A stretch of DNA of 40,635 bases from an uncultured Methylococcaceae bacterium (GCA_903945605.1 CAJAWH010000044.1:1-40635), one strand, 5' to 3'. Positions 25,923 to 34,351 are shown, counted from the stretch's first letter. The notes: generated by a model not told the origin, from the sequence alone. Numbers and translations are program-made.

Positions 25923-27506
25923 ATGAAAAAAATCCTTATTTCCGACAAACTGGCGGAAGCTGGTATCAACTACCTAAACGGACAATCCGGCATTCAAATC
26001 CATATCCAAACAGGGCTGGATGAAGACGGATTGTGTGCCATCATCGGCGATTTTGATGCCTTGCTGATCCGCAGTGACACGCAAGTGACCCGCAAAGTGT
26101 TGCAAGCAGCCACCCGCTTAAAATTGATAGGCCGGGCAGGCATAGGCGTGGATAACGTTGACATTCCGTTTGCCACTGAAATGGGTGTGATTGTGATGAA
26201 CACCCCCGATGCCAATGCCACCACCGCCGCCGAACTGGCGGTTGCCCATCTGATGTCATTAAGCCGCCACTTGCCGACTGCCGACCGCTCGGTACGCGCC
26301 GGAAAATGGGAGCGCTCCAAATTAATGGGTACAGAAGTCGCCCACAAAACCCTCGCCATTTTAGGCTTCGGTACTATAGGCCGCATTGTTTCGCAGCGTG
26401 GTTTGGGCTTGAAAATGGATGTCATTGCTTATGACCCATTTGTCGCACCGGAAATTTTTGCCGAATTGGGCGTGGAGTCTGTTGGTCTGGACGAATTGGT
26501 GTCAAGGGCCGATTACCTGACCCTGCATTGCCCACTGATTGAAAAAACCCGTAACATCATCGGCAGCGAGCAATTCGCCATGATGAAAAAAACCACCATG
26601 GTCATCAATTGCGCTCGGGGCGGGCTGATTGATGAAGAAGCTTTGTATCAGGCCTTAAAATCCGGTCAGATTGCCGGTGCGGCCCTTGATGTTTACGAAA
26701 ACGAACCCCCTGCCGGTTCACCTTTGCTGGAATTGGACAACATCGTGTTCACACCGCATCTTGGTGCGTCAACCACCGAAGCCCAAGTGGCGGTTAGCGT
26801 GGAAATTGCACGGCAAGCCGTGATGTTCCTGAAAACCGGTGAAGCCGTCAATGCCTTGAACTTACCTAGGCTGTCCGCTGAAGAACTGAAAAAATCCCAT
26901 GAATTTATGGCATTGTCCACCATATTGGGAAAAATAATGGCGGGGTTGGCAACCCAGCCCCTATCCAAAATTGAAGTGGCCACTTTTGGCAAAGCCGCTG
27001 AAGTGGCGGTGCGCCCCTTATCGGTGGCAGCCCTCGTTGGCGTGTTATCCGGCAAGGTGTCCACCCCCGTCAACCGTGTCAATGCCGAGAACCTTGCCAA
27101 ACGCCAAGGCATTGCCTTGGTTGAGTCCATGGCGCAAGAATCGCATGATTATGTCTCGCTAATAAAACTGACGGGCAGCACTGCCGATCAAAAGATAACT
27201 TTGTCAGGCGCATTATTGGGTGGCCGCCAACCACGCTTGGTCTGCATCAACCATTTTGATATCGAAGTGGTGCCGGAAGGCACGTTGCTGATCACCCGTC
27301 ATGATGACAAACCGGGCATGATTTCCGCCATCAGTGCCGTGTTGGGCAACGCCAACATCAACATTTCACGGATGCAGGTCAGCACTGCCGACGAACAGCA
27401 GCAAGCTATGGCGGTCATCAGTGTGTCCGAACCGTTGGGCCCTGACTTGTTACAAAAAATTGCCGCCATTCCAGCCGTACATAAAGCCACCCAAATCAGT
27501 TTATGA
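25923..27506 (+). CDS. serA: D-3-phosphoglycerate dehydrogenase SerA
   Basis: 527 residues, the long form. An N-terminal substrate domain and a Rossmann domain (LAILGFGTIGRIVSQRGLGL) carry catalytic R, E and H in NCARGGLIDEEAL, VYENEPPAG and TPHLGASTTEAQ. An intervening ASB domain follows (about 320-450), then a C-terminal ACT domain (TRHDDKPGMISAISAVLG), which gives serine feedback in the family. It performs the first step of serine synthesis, linked in many methylotrophs to C1 assimilation. It overlaps serB by 4 bases. Confidence 0.96.
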   Translation: MKKILISDKLAEAGINYLNGQSGIQIHIQTGLDEDGLCAIIGDFDALLIRSDTQVTRKVLQAATRLKLIGRAGIGVDNVDIPFATEMGVIVMNTPDANATTAAELAVAHLMSLSRHLPTADRSVRAGKWERSKLMGTEVAHKTLAILGFGTIGRIVSQRGLGLKMDVIAYDPFVAPEIFAELGVESVGLDELVSRADYLTLHCPLIEKTRNIIGSEQFAMMKKTTMVINCARGGLIDEEALYQALKSGQIAGAALDVYENEPPAGSPLLELDNIVFTPHLGASTTEAQVAVSVEIARQAVMFLKTGEAVNALNLPRLSAEELKKSHEFMALSTILGKIMAGLATQPLSKIEVATFGKAAEVAVRPLSVAALVGVLSGKVSTPVNRVNAENLAKRQGIALVESMAQESHDYVSLIKLTGSTADQKITLSGALLGGRQPRLVCINHFDIEVVPEGTLLITRHDDKPGMISAISAVLGNANINISRMQVSTADEQQQAMAVISVSEPLGPDLLQKIAAIPAVHKATQISL

Positions 27507-28138
27507 GCTTTGAGGTCGTCTGCTTTGATTGTGACAGCACCTTAAGCAAGATAGAAGGTATTGATGAGCTGGCGAAACAGGTGGGTCTGGGCGAGGCAAT
27601 GGCCCGGCTCACCAACTTGGCTATGAATGGTGACGTACCGCTAGAAGCCGTTTACGGGCAACGCTTGTCGCTTATCCGGCCCGACCAAGCCAGCATAGCG
27701 GCATTAGCGGAGCAGTACATTGCTGCAATGGTCGAGGGTGTTAAAGATGTGTTTGATGCCTTATTGGCACAAGGCAAAACGGTGCATATTGTCAGCGGTG
27801 GCCTGCGTCAAGCCATTCTGCCGCTCGCACAAGTGTTAGGCATACCGGCCGGGCAAGTCCATGCGGTTGACATTTTCTTCAACAGCGATGGCAGTTACAG
27901 CCATTTTGACAGCGATTCGCCATTGGCGCAAAGCGGTGGCAAAGCGATAGTGGCAAGCCAGTTGGCGGAACAAGGCAAACTGGTCATGGTGGGTGATGGC
28001 AAAACCGATATGGAAGCCAAACAAGCCGGAGCTTTCACTATCGGCTTTGGCGGCGTGGTGGAGCGGCCTGTGGTACGTGAATTGGCGGATGTTTATGTGG
28101 CTGATGCCAGCTTGCTGGCGGTGCTGCGTTATATTTAA
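27503..28138 (+). CDS. serB: HAD-family phosphoserine phosphatase SerB-like
   Basis: 211 residues. HAD motif I is CFDCDSTLS (D-x-D-S-T), motif II VSGG and motif III MVGDGKTDMEAKQAGAF; the cap region is short. It hydrolyses O-phosphoserine in the last step of serine synthesis. Overlap with serA (ATGA) shows a serAB operon; serC is not in the window. Because the sequence differs from E. coli SerB, another HAD phosphatase role is possible but the context makes serB the best reading. Confidence 0.88.
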   Translation: MSFEVVCFDCDSTLSKIEGIDELAKQVGLGEAMARLTNLAMNGDVPLEAVYGQRLSLIRPDQASIAALAEQYIAAMVEGVKDVFDALLAQGKTVHIVSGGLRQAILPLAQVLGIPAGQVHAVDIFFNSDGSYSHFDSDSPLAQSGGKAIVASQLAEQGKLVMVGDGKTDMEAKQAGAFTIGFGGVVERPVVRELADVYVADASLLAVLRYI

Positions 28139-28182
28139 GCGTTGTTGGGTGGGGCTTTGCCCACCCTCCAACCTGCTAGCCA

Positions 28183-28752
28183 TTAATGGATATGCACTTC
28201 ACGGTTCTTAACTGTATCGCTCCTGCGTAAAATATAGCCATCCGCTTGCTTGCCGCTTATCCTTGTGCCATCCGTGTTAAGCTGTATTAGCGTGCCTTCA
28301 TTATCAATATGATAATGCCGCACCACCGTGCCGCCCTTACGCGGGTTTAAAGTGACCCGCTGTTGGTCTTCATCCCAAACATATTTGCCTTTTTCATAAT
28401 ATTCTTTGGAAGAGTCCCGAGCTGGCTGGGTGACCAGCAAATAATTATCATTTTGCTTCAAAGAAAGCGTGGTTTTAATCCCGTTACAATCATCGCACGG
28501 CAAAAAACCATAAAACACCCCATGAAACACCAAACTTTTGTCAACCGGTGCGGTTGCCCCGATGTGTCCGGCATGTTCCGAGTGATCCCCAGCCTCGCCC
28601 TGTTGCTGGCGGGCCAACTGTTCGCGTGCACGCAAAACCCGCTCTTGGATTTGCATATCAGACTCAGCCATAACGGGGCTAAAAGCGGAAACTAAGGCGG
28701 CGAGTGCGAGCAAAGCCAAGCATTGGCGTGCTGTCGGGTAAAATAATGGCAT
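28183..28752 (-). CDS. NlpE-like envelope protein
   Basis: About 189 residues. A signal peptide (about 1-31, cleavage after SPVMA) is followed by a His/Glu-rich linker (GDHSEHAGHIG) and an NlpE N-terminal domain: GVFYGFLPCDDCNGIKTTLS, with the CxxC motif of that domain. In E. coli NlpE signals envelope stress and copper through Cpx. Here there is no lipobox cysteine, so the protein is probably soluble in the periplasm. It ends in VHIH. GGAGG lies 7 bases before ATG 28752; the frame is open to 28917 without such a site. Confidence 0.8.
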   Translation of the reverse strand: MPLFYPTARQCLALLALAALVSAFSPVMAESDMQIQERVLRAREQLARQQQGEAGDHSEHAGHIGATAPVDKSLVFHGVFYGFLPCDDCNGIKTTLSLKQNDNYLLVTQPARDSSKEYYEKGKYVWDEDQQRVTLNPRKGGTVVRHYHIDNEGTLIQLNTDGTRISGKQADGYILRRSDTVKNREVHIH

Positions 28753-28926
28753 ATATAATCCTCCTGTCCTAGGCATGTTGAGCTTATTGTTATACCAGAA
28801 AAATCGCTTTATCAAAGCATACCAGCAATATTTTTCACGTTGCCAGCGTTCTTCGATTTCACTCAGGGAACGCACGGAACTACAATAAGCCATGTCCAGT
28901 TGCTGGCCGCAAGCCAACCATGCCGT

Positions 28927-29574
28927 TTACGATACGGTATCAAGCATGTGCTTATCAATATCACCAATCGCAATATTTTTATCCACCAACATCCTATCCC
29001 TCAGCTTTATGGCATAAATAATCAAAAACGAATCCAACAACATGCCTTTATTGAACGCCTCATTTTTCAGGTTATTCAATTCCGCTTCACTCATTAGCTG
29101 CTGAATGTTATCCCTGACCACCGCAAATGCCCCTTCCTGAATATCGTAGGCGGTTTTGGGCAATTTACGTTCCACCAGTGCCTGCAACACCGGATAAAGC
29201 CTATCAATAGTGGCATCGGCATCCACTTTAACGGCAATCTCAATGCCTTGGGGAGTAAGGGCAATAGGGCTTTGTGATTGGGCAAACGGATTGGGGCTTA
29301 GCTTTTGGAACACCAAATCCAGCTTGGTTTCCATTCGTATGATACGTTCGCCAAATTCCACCGCTTTGCCAATATTGGCTTCCATGGCAATCACTTTGTC
29401 ATTGGTCTCGCCCGCTTTTTGCAGCTTTTTATCATGCTCGCCATGCTTATACTGCCAAATGGCTATGGCTGCACTCAGTTTCCAGACCAGCCATATCACC
29501 ACGACCAACAGCACCAATAGCACGGCCACGCTGGCGTTAAGCTCTTTTAGCAGTTCTGAAAAAAACGGGTTCAT
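28927..29574 (-). CDS. Membrane-anchored coiled-coil protein of unknown function
   Basis: 215 residues. One N-terminal membrane helix (VAVLLVLLVVVIWLVWKLSA, about 16-36) is followed by a charged coiled-coil-like stretch (KHGEHDKKLQKAGETNDKVIA to METKLDLVFQKL) and a folded C-terminal part (YPVLQALVERKLP, IQQLMSEAELNNLKNEAFNKG). I recognise no family. It lies between the NlpE-like gene and the two GTPase genes on the same strand, 244 bases downstream of the GTPases. Whether it belongs with them is open. Confidence 0.6.
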   Translation of the reverse strand: MNPFFSELLKELNASVAVLLVLLVVVIWLVWKLSAAIAIWQYKHGEHDKKLQKAGETNDKVIAMEANIGKAVEFGERIIRMETKLDLVFQKLSPNPFAQSQSPIALTPQGIEIAVKVDADATIDRLYPVLQALVERKLPKTAYDIQEGAFAVVRDNIQQLMSEAELNNLKNEAFNKGMLLDSFLIIYAIKLRDRMLVDKNIAIGDIDKHMLDTVS

Positions 29575-29818
29575 AACCTAGGCTGGATAGCTGTATTGAT
29601 GGGATGTTCGGACTAAAAGGTACACTACGACAATATAGCTTATACCATAGAACATCCGATATATGCAATCGCTGTCTTTTTTAATCGCTAAATTGTCGTG
29701 TGTACCGCTTCGCCCTGCGACTGCGAGAGCTATCCCGGCGCGTAGATATAAGGTTTGGGTACACCCAAACCTACGTGCTTTGACTGACTTGTTGGACTTA
29801 GTAATAGCACAACTCTAT
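29575..29818. other. Intergenic region between GTPase pair and coiled-coil gene
   Basis: No reading frame is supported. The left part is AT-rich. The right part holds the long hairpin at 29751-29772, and the minus-strand promoter of the coiled-coil gene is probably here but not clear by eye. Confidence 0.4.
29751..29772. repeat. Perfect 9-bp hairpin (AGGTTTGGG / CCCAAACCT)
   Basis: Nine perfect base pairs around a TACA loop, enclosed by CGTAG and CTACG. On the minus strand it follows the GTPase pair and could slow or end transcription, but there is no T-run. It looks like the type of palindromic repeat scattered in intergenic DNA. Confidence 0.5.
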
Positions 29819-30505
29819 TTAGTATATTTCTGAATTAGCGATATTTCGCCTTGTGATAGGGAAATGAGCAATAACATGGTCTATCAATGCGTCAACGTTA
29901 TACCCAAATTTAGCACTGTAATACACGGGTTTACTTATGCTTAATCCAGTTGATTCGTTAATGCGGTGTTTTACCGACCACGCCTTTTCCTCTAAAAAAT
30001 CAACCAAGATAGATTCTGGTTTATTTAGATGGGCATTCCAATTACGCCCTTTCATTGCCATATCTGCTTGATTGATCGCAACAATTACCCGTCTTGGTTC
30101 AATTGACTTTAATATTACTGAATCTAATAATTGAAAAGTTGTTCCTAAATCACGCGATCCCCCGTCAAGCAGAACCATCACCAAATCAATAAAATAGTAA
30201 TCGGTGTTACAAGTTCTCTGTAGCTCCTCTGTAATGTTCTTCGCGTGACAGTAGTCTTTTTCCTTGCCATCACCAAGTCCTGCCGAATCATGAAAGCGTA
30301 AAAAATCATGCAAAGAGTGAGCTGAAATGTGTTGCGTTTCTGGATCAACACCGTCCCCAACTTTAGCTGCGGTATAACCGAATAACGCGTTCAGCGTCGA
30401 ACTTTTACCAGTGCCAGTCCCGCCAACAAGTAAAATATCCAGCGGGGTTAACAAATTATTTCGGCTTATATGTGATTGAATATCATGGAATCTGTAGTTT
30501 TTCAT
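29819..30505 (-). CDS. Era/YfjP-like GTPase, short paralogue
   Basis: 228 residues, essentially a lone G domain. Walker A/G1 is GGTGTGKS (28-35), G3 is D73-S-A-G (with LGDG after it) and G4 is N145-Q-A-D148 (NQADMAMKGRNWN). It shares these segments and GGSRDLGTTF with the 347-residue neighbour, so the pair arose by duplication. It lacks the neighbour's C-terminal extension. The family includes prophage GTPases such as YfjP and YeeP in E. coli; the function is unknown. It starts 11 bases after the neighbour. The DNA is visibly AT-richer than the backbone, suggesting transfer. Confidence 0.75.
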   Translation of the reverse strand: MKNYRFHDIQSHISRNNLLTPLDILLVGGTGTGKSSTLNALFGYTAAKVGDGVDPETQHISAHSLHDFLRFHDSAGLGDGKEKDYCHAKNITEELQRTCNTDYYFIDLVMVLLDGGSRDLGTTFQLLDSVILKSIEPRRVIVAINQADMAMKGRNWNAHLNKPESILVDFLEEKAWSVKHRINESTGLSISKPVYYSAKFGYNVDALIDHVIAHFPITRRNIANSEIY

Positions 30506-30516
30506 GATAGATGGTT

Positions 30517-31560
30517 TTAATCAAAAATGCTGAAAATACTTTTAATTCCTCGACCAAATAAGCCTGCTAAACCACCAACAGCACCTCCGACAACATTACC
30601 CAATCCCTCTCCAACTCGTTTGCCGGGTTCACCGAAAAGAAATTCGCCGACACCACCAAAAACATCTTTACCAATGTCTGAACCCTTCGAAGCAGTTGAT
30701 CTAATGGCCTCCCATAATGTTTCTTGGATTTCCTGGCGGTAATTTTCTAATCTATCGTCATCCGCCCACATTGTTTTATCACGATTAATATCTTGGGCAA
30801 AAGCAGCTCGTTTTTCTTCTTTTGTATGCCGCAAAATAAAAAGTAGCAATTTAGATAAGTTGTAGGGATTTTGCGCTTGATCACCATCTTTGTAACCGGC
30901 GCAGTAATAAATTGGCTCAACATCCACTCTAGTGGCTTCTTTGATACGGCTTTGAGTTGATACAACTTTTTCGTCGAGAAATTTTATAAGCTCAGGTTCG
31001 GGGCGATTTTCTTTGTGATTCCAATTACGCCCTTTCATTGCCATATCTGCTTGATTGATCGCCACTAACAGCCGGTTTTTATCTTCACCAAGATTAGGAA
31101 TAATAACTTGATTAATTAACTCAAACGATGTGCCAAGATCACGGCTTCCTCCTTCAAGAATAACAAGAACTAAATCAATTAATAGGCTACCATTAGTATC
31201 GGTTTCATGGAGTTTGTCTATAATGTTTTTTGAGTGTTTAATGTCTGCGTCTTTGCCGTCACCGAGACCGGGTGTGTCGTACAGGACTATGTTATTAAAC
31301 TCAAATTTTTGAACATCCATTGTTTCTGGATTAACGCCTTGACCTACTTTAGCTTTTTCTGAATTGAAAAGCGCGTTAATGGTCGAGGATTTTCCGCAAC
31401 CAGTAGCTCCTGTAATCAATATGTTGACTTTGGTTTTTTTGAGTTTGTGCAGATTATGTACGACGCGAGCTTTGGCATCATCGCTCAGCGTGTTGTCACG
31501 TTCAATTTCGTCAGCCAATTCATCAGCAAAATGTTTTTCGTTCACAAAAGCCTCATTCAT
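30517..31560 (-). CDS. Era/YfjP-like GTPase, long paralogue with Gly-rich tail
   Basis: 347 residues: a short helical lead (1-44), a G domain with G1 GATGCGKS (51-58), G3 D95-T-P-G and G4 N169-Q-A-D172, then a helical region (AAFAQDINRDKTMWADDD). The tail is Gly-rich and hydrophobic (VGEGLGNVVGGAVGGLAGLF, ending in KSIFSIFD), like a glycine-zipper membrane-inserting segment. It is first of a two-gene operon, divergent from an XRE regulator 193 bases away. Whether it acts in membrane remodelling, ribosome binding or defence is unknown. Codon and base use differ from neighbouring housekeeping genes. Confidence 0.78.
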   Translation of the reverse strand: MNEAFVNEKHFADELADEIERDNTLSDDAKARVVHNLHKLKKTKVNILITGATGCGKSSTINALFNSEKAKVGQGVNPETMDVQKFEFNNIVLYDTPGLGDGKDADIKHSKNIIDKLHETDTNGSLLIDLVLVILEGGSRDLGTSFELINQVIIPNLGEDKNRLLVAINQADMAMKGRNWNHKENRPEPELIKFLDEKVVSTQSRIKEATRVDVEPIYYCAGYKDGDQAQNPYNLSKLLLFILRHTKEEKRAAFAQDINRDKTMWADDDRLENYRQEIQETLWEAIRSTASKGSDIGKDVFGGVGEFLFGEPGKRVGEGLGNVVGGAVGGLAGLFGRGIKSIFSIFD

Positions 31561-31682
31561 TATTTAATAGCCCGCGTTAGTATTTAAGGTGAAGGTCAAA
31601 TTTAGGCAACTGATGTTACGAGCCTGTAACGGAAATTTTCAGGGTAGTTGTCGCCTCGATGGCTAAATCTCAAGCAGCTTAA

Positions 31683-31711
31683 TTATCAAGCCGCGCGGCT
31701 TATGCTACAAT
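31683..31711 (+). promoter_or_regulatory. Probable sigma-70 promoter of the XRE gene
   Basis: TTATCA (31683-31688), a 17-base spacer and TACAAT (31706-31711). The -35 match is weak (4 of 6) and the -10 is good. The start site would fall near 31718, inside the palindrome. Confidence 0.5.
31688..31701. promoter_or_regulatory. Perfect 14-bp palindrome in the promoter spacer
   Basis: AAGCCGCGCGGCTT reads the same on both strands. It falls between the proposed -35 and -10 boxes of the XRE gene, so a protein bound here would block that promoter. Confidence 0.45.
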
Positions 31712-31746
31712 CAACCAATAGTTACTATTTCCCCCACTATTGGTTG
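31712..31746. promoter_or_regulatory. Operator-like inverted repeat before the XRE regulator
   Basis: CAACCAATAGT and ACTATTGGTTG form a perfect 11-bp inverted repeat around 13 bases. The left arm is also part of a second palindrome, AATAGT-T-ACTATT, so three ATAGT/ACTAT half-sites occur close together. The block ends 7 bases before the XRE start codon. This suggests autoregulation, and possibly control of the divergent GTPase operon. Confidence 0.65.
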
Positions 31747-31753
31747 GTATGCC

Positions 31754-32152
31754 ATGAAAATACAGGAAAAAATACGACTGATGCGGGAAGCCCACCAATG
31801 GTCGCAGGAAGAAATGGCCATGAAGCTGAACATGTCCACCAACGGTTATGCCAAAATTGAACGCGGCGAAACCAAGGCGTATATTCCTAAACTGGAACAA
31901 ATCGCCGAAACCTTAGGCATGGATTTTATGGAACTGATGTCTTTTGGTGAAAAACAGGTTTTATGTTTGATCGGGGAAAATAACAGCAATAACGGCTGTA
32001 ATATTATCGGATCATCACAGGAACTGGCGGCGGAAATACAAAACCTGAAAGCAGCCGTTAGCCACAAAGATGAAATTATCGAGCATCAAAAACGCGAAAT
32101 AGCCTACTTGCAAGAGCTGCTGGCTGTGCTGAAAACGGCGCAACAAGGGTAG
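31754..32152 (+). CDS. XRE-family HTH regulator with C-terminal coiled coil
   Basis: 132 residues. Residues about 5-60 form an XRE helix-turn-helix: IRLMREAHQWSQEEMAMKLN, then MSTNGYAKIERGETKAYIPK and LEQIAETLGM. The C-terminal part (LAAEIQNLKAAVSHKDEIIE, KREIAYLQELLAVL) is a coiled coil, probably for dimerisation. It is transcribed away from the GTPase operon and its own promoter carries palindromic operator-like sites. Its regulon is not known. Confidence 0.9.
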   Translation: MKIQEKIRLMREAHQWSQEEMAMKLNMSTNGYAKIERGETKAYIPKLEQIAETLGMDFMELMSFGEKQVLCLIGENNSNNGCNIIGSSQELAAEIQNLKAAVSHKDEIIEHQKREIAYLQELLAVLKTAQQG

Positions 32153-32308
32153 CTTAGCGGGGATTCGGGGCAAAATCGTGCCGCTTAATACCGGATGCGG
32201 GATCATCTAAATAAACGCAGTCGGGTTTAGCCCCGTGCATCATCAGGCTATCAGAAGCAAATCCCCCCATCATTTTCCCTAGCTTATTAGGCCACCAAAG
32301 GACAATAA

Positions 32309-33919
32309 ATGACCGATCCCCTGCTGATAGCCGTAATTTTGGCAAGTGTGTTGCTGCTGGTTATATTGATATTATTGGTTTTGCTGCTAAAACGGGTTAA
32401 CCTGTTGGCGGGCAACAATCCAGCGGTTATGCATAACGAACTGCTCTATTGGCTAAAACAAAGCGAAGAAAACGTAAAACAGGGTTTTGCCGACTCCCGC
32501 AAAGAATGGCGCGATATAGGTGCCGATAACAGACGGGAAAATCTTGATGCGTCCAAATATTTGCAGGACACCTTGCTGAACCGTATTGCCGAAAATAACC
32601 AGCTGCATAATCAGCAATTGGACTTATTCAAAACAGCTTTTAGCGAGTTGTCAGAAAAGCTGATTAACAACGCCAATGATTTTAAGCTGTCGGTCAGCCA
32701 ATCTTTTCAGCTGTCCAGTGATGCCCTAAACAGCAAGCAAGATGAGTTCAGGGACAAAACCCTTGCCCGCTTGGATGGTTTTGCCGAAAGCATCCAAAAA
32801 GATGCCAAGGACAACCGCAACGAATTGAATGACGCGCTAAAATCGTTTGAAAGCCAGTTTGCCACTAATATTAAAGTGTTTGGTGAACAACTGGGTCAAA
32901 AATTTGCCGATTTGCAGAAGCAGCAAACCGATGCCAATGCTCTTGCCAAAGCCAGCATCAGCGAGATTCGTGACACCATCGACAAGCAACTGCACGCCAT
33001 ACGGGAAGACAATACCCAGCAACTCAATGAAATGCGCAAGACGGTTGATGAAAAACTGCAAAGCACTCTGGAAAAACGCTTGGGTGAATCGTTTAAACAA
33101 GTCAGCGACCGGTTGGAACAAGTGCATAAGGGCTTAGGTGAAATGCAAACTTTGGCGATTGGTGTCGGTGATTTAAAAAAAGTGCTGTCCAATGTCAAAA
33201 CGCGCGGCATTTTGGGCGAATACCAATTGGGCAACATCCTCGAGCAAGTGCTTGCGCCGGAACAATACGCCACTAACGTTGCCACCAAGCAGGGTAGCCA
33301 AGCTAATGTGGAGTTTGCCGTGAAGCTGCCCGGCAAAGACGATGAAAAAACCGTGTGGCTGCCGATGGATTCCAAATTTCCGCTGGAAAGCTACCAACTG
33401 CTGTTAAAAGCCTACGAAGAAGGCGATTTGCTTAAGATTGACCAGACCCAAAAAGTGTTGTTCAAAGCAGTGGAAAGCTTTGCCAAGGACATCAGCGGCA
33501 AATACATAGACCCGCCCCATACCACTGATTTTGCCATTATGTTTTTGCCTATTGAAAGCCTGTTTGCCGAGGTGTTGCGGCATCCGCACATGTTTGAACG
33601 GCTACAGCGCCAATACCGCATCACCATCACCGGCCCGACCACGTTGTCGGCACTGTTGAACAGTCTGCACATGGGCTTTAGGACATTGGCGGTACAAAAG
33701 CGCAGCAGTGAGGTATGGAAGGTGCTGGCGGAAGTCAAAACCGAATTTGCCACGTATGCTGAGCAATTGGCTTTGGTGCATAAACAGCTCACCACGGCCT
33801 CTGGTTCGTTGGAAAAATTAAAAAACACACGCACCACGCAGATGCAGAAAAAACTGGATAAGGTCGGTGTTTTGGAGCTGGACAACGACAAGATTGACTT
33901 GCCCTTGTTGGATGAGTAG
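32309..33919 (+). CDS. rmuC: RmuC-family DNA recombination protein
   Basis: 536 residues. An N-terminal membrane helix (LLIAVILASVLLLVILILLV) is followed by a long coiled coil (about 60-280) and a nuclease-like RmuC domain: LKKVLSNVKTRGILGEYQLG, NILEQVLAPEQY, WLPMDSKFPLESYQ, TTDFAIMFLPIESLFAEVL. RmuC limits recombination at inverted repeats in E. coli; its biochemical activity is unsettled. AAAGGA lies 7 bases before the ATG. It follows the XRE gene by 156 bases and may be independent of the GTPase module. Confidence 0.93.
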   Translation: MTDPLLIAVILASVLLLVILILLVLLLKRVNLLAGNNPAVMHNELLYWLKQSEENVKQGFADSRKEWRDIGADNRRENLDASKYLQDTLLNRIAENNQLHNQQLDLFKTAFSELSEKLINNANDFKLSVSQSFQLSSDALNSKQDEFRDKTLARLDGFAESIQKDAKDNRNELNDALKSFESQFATNIKVFGEQLGQKFADLQKQQTDANALAKASISEIRDTIDKQLHAIREDNTQQLNEMRKTVDEKLQSTLEKRLGESFKQVSDRLEQVHKGLGEMQTLAIGVGDLKKVLSNVKTRGILGEYQLGNILEQVLAPEQYATNVATKQGSQANVEFAVKLPGKDDEKTVWLPMDSKFPLESYQLLLKAYEEGDLLKIDQTQKVLFKAVESFAKDISGKYIDPPHTTDFAIMFLPIESLFAEVLRHPHMFERLQRQYRITITGPTTLSALLNSLHMGFRTLAVQKRSSEVWKVLAEVKTEFATYAEQLALVHKQLTTASGSLEKLKNTRTTQMQKKLDKVGVLELDNDKIDLPLLDE

Positions 33920-33964
33920 GTTCTACAGGCAATGGACCCATTTTATATGCCAGTTGCCGGGTTA

Positions 33965-34120
33965 TCACTTGACAGGATCAATCACTTTCAACCCTTCCAG
34001 CCAGTTGAAATCGTGGGCATTTCGAGTGACTAAGGTTTGGCGATATTTCAGCGCGGCTGCTGCAATGACAGCATCGCCCAACGACATTTTGCGCTGTTGC
34101 CGTATGGATGGTAAAGTCGA
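33965..34120 (-). pseudogene. VapC (PIN-domain toxin) C-terminal remnant
   Basis: On the minus strand a frame reads IRQQRKMSLGDAVIAAAAL, then VTRNAHDFNWLEGLKVIDPVK and a stop at 33965. This is the C-terminal third of a VapC-type PIN ribonuclease: D in SLGDAVIAA and D in TRNAHDF are the usual acidic residues. The frame ends at a stop at 34121-34123, and no N-terminal PIN motif or VapB antitoxin was found beyond it, so it is a remnant of a toxin-antitoxin locus. Confidence 0.75.
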
Positions 34121-34123
34121 TCA

Positions 34124-34351
34124 TGATCGAAATTACTCGGACTGACGGGAGGCTAGCTGTTATGGTTCCGGGCATTTTTCAATCCGACCAAAGACGAGAA
34201 GCGCATGAGGAACTACAAACAGCTAAACCAAGGGTAAAGAGACCAGGGCGGGGTATTGTTGAAAGAGGGTTATGGGCAAAAAAAGATAGCCACAAAGCCC
34301 AATGCATCACCAGCCTAATTAAGCTATTCACATTCTTCTTGCAAATAGCCT
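34124..34351. other. Intergenic region without recognised gene
   Basis: Between the VapC remnant and mutS no frame resembles a known protein. The plus-strand frame from about 34108 runs into the mutS 3' end and looks non-coding. It may be scrambled debris from the lost toxin-antitoxin locus. Confidence 0.4.
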
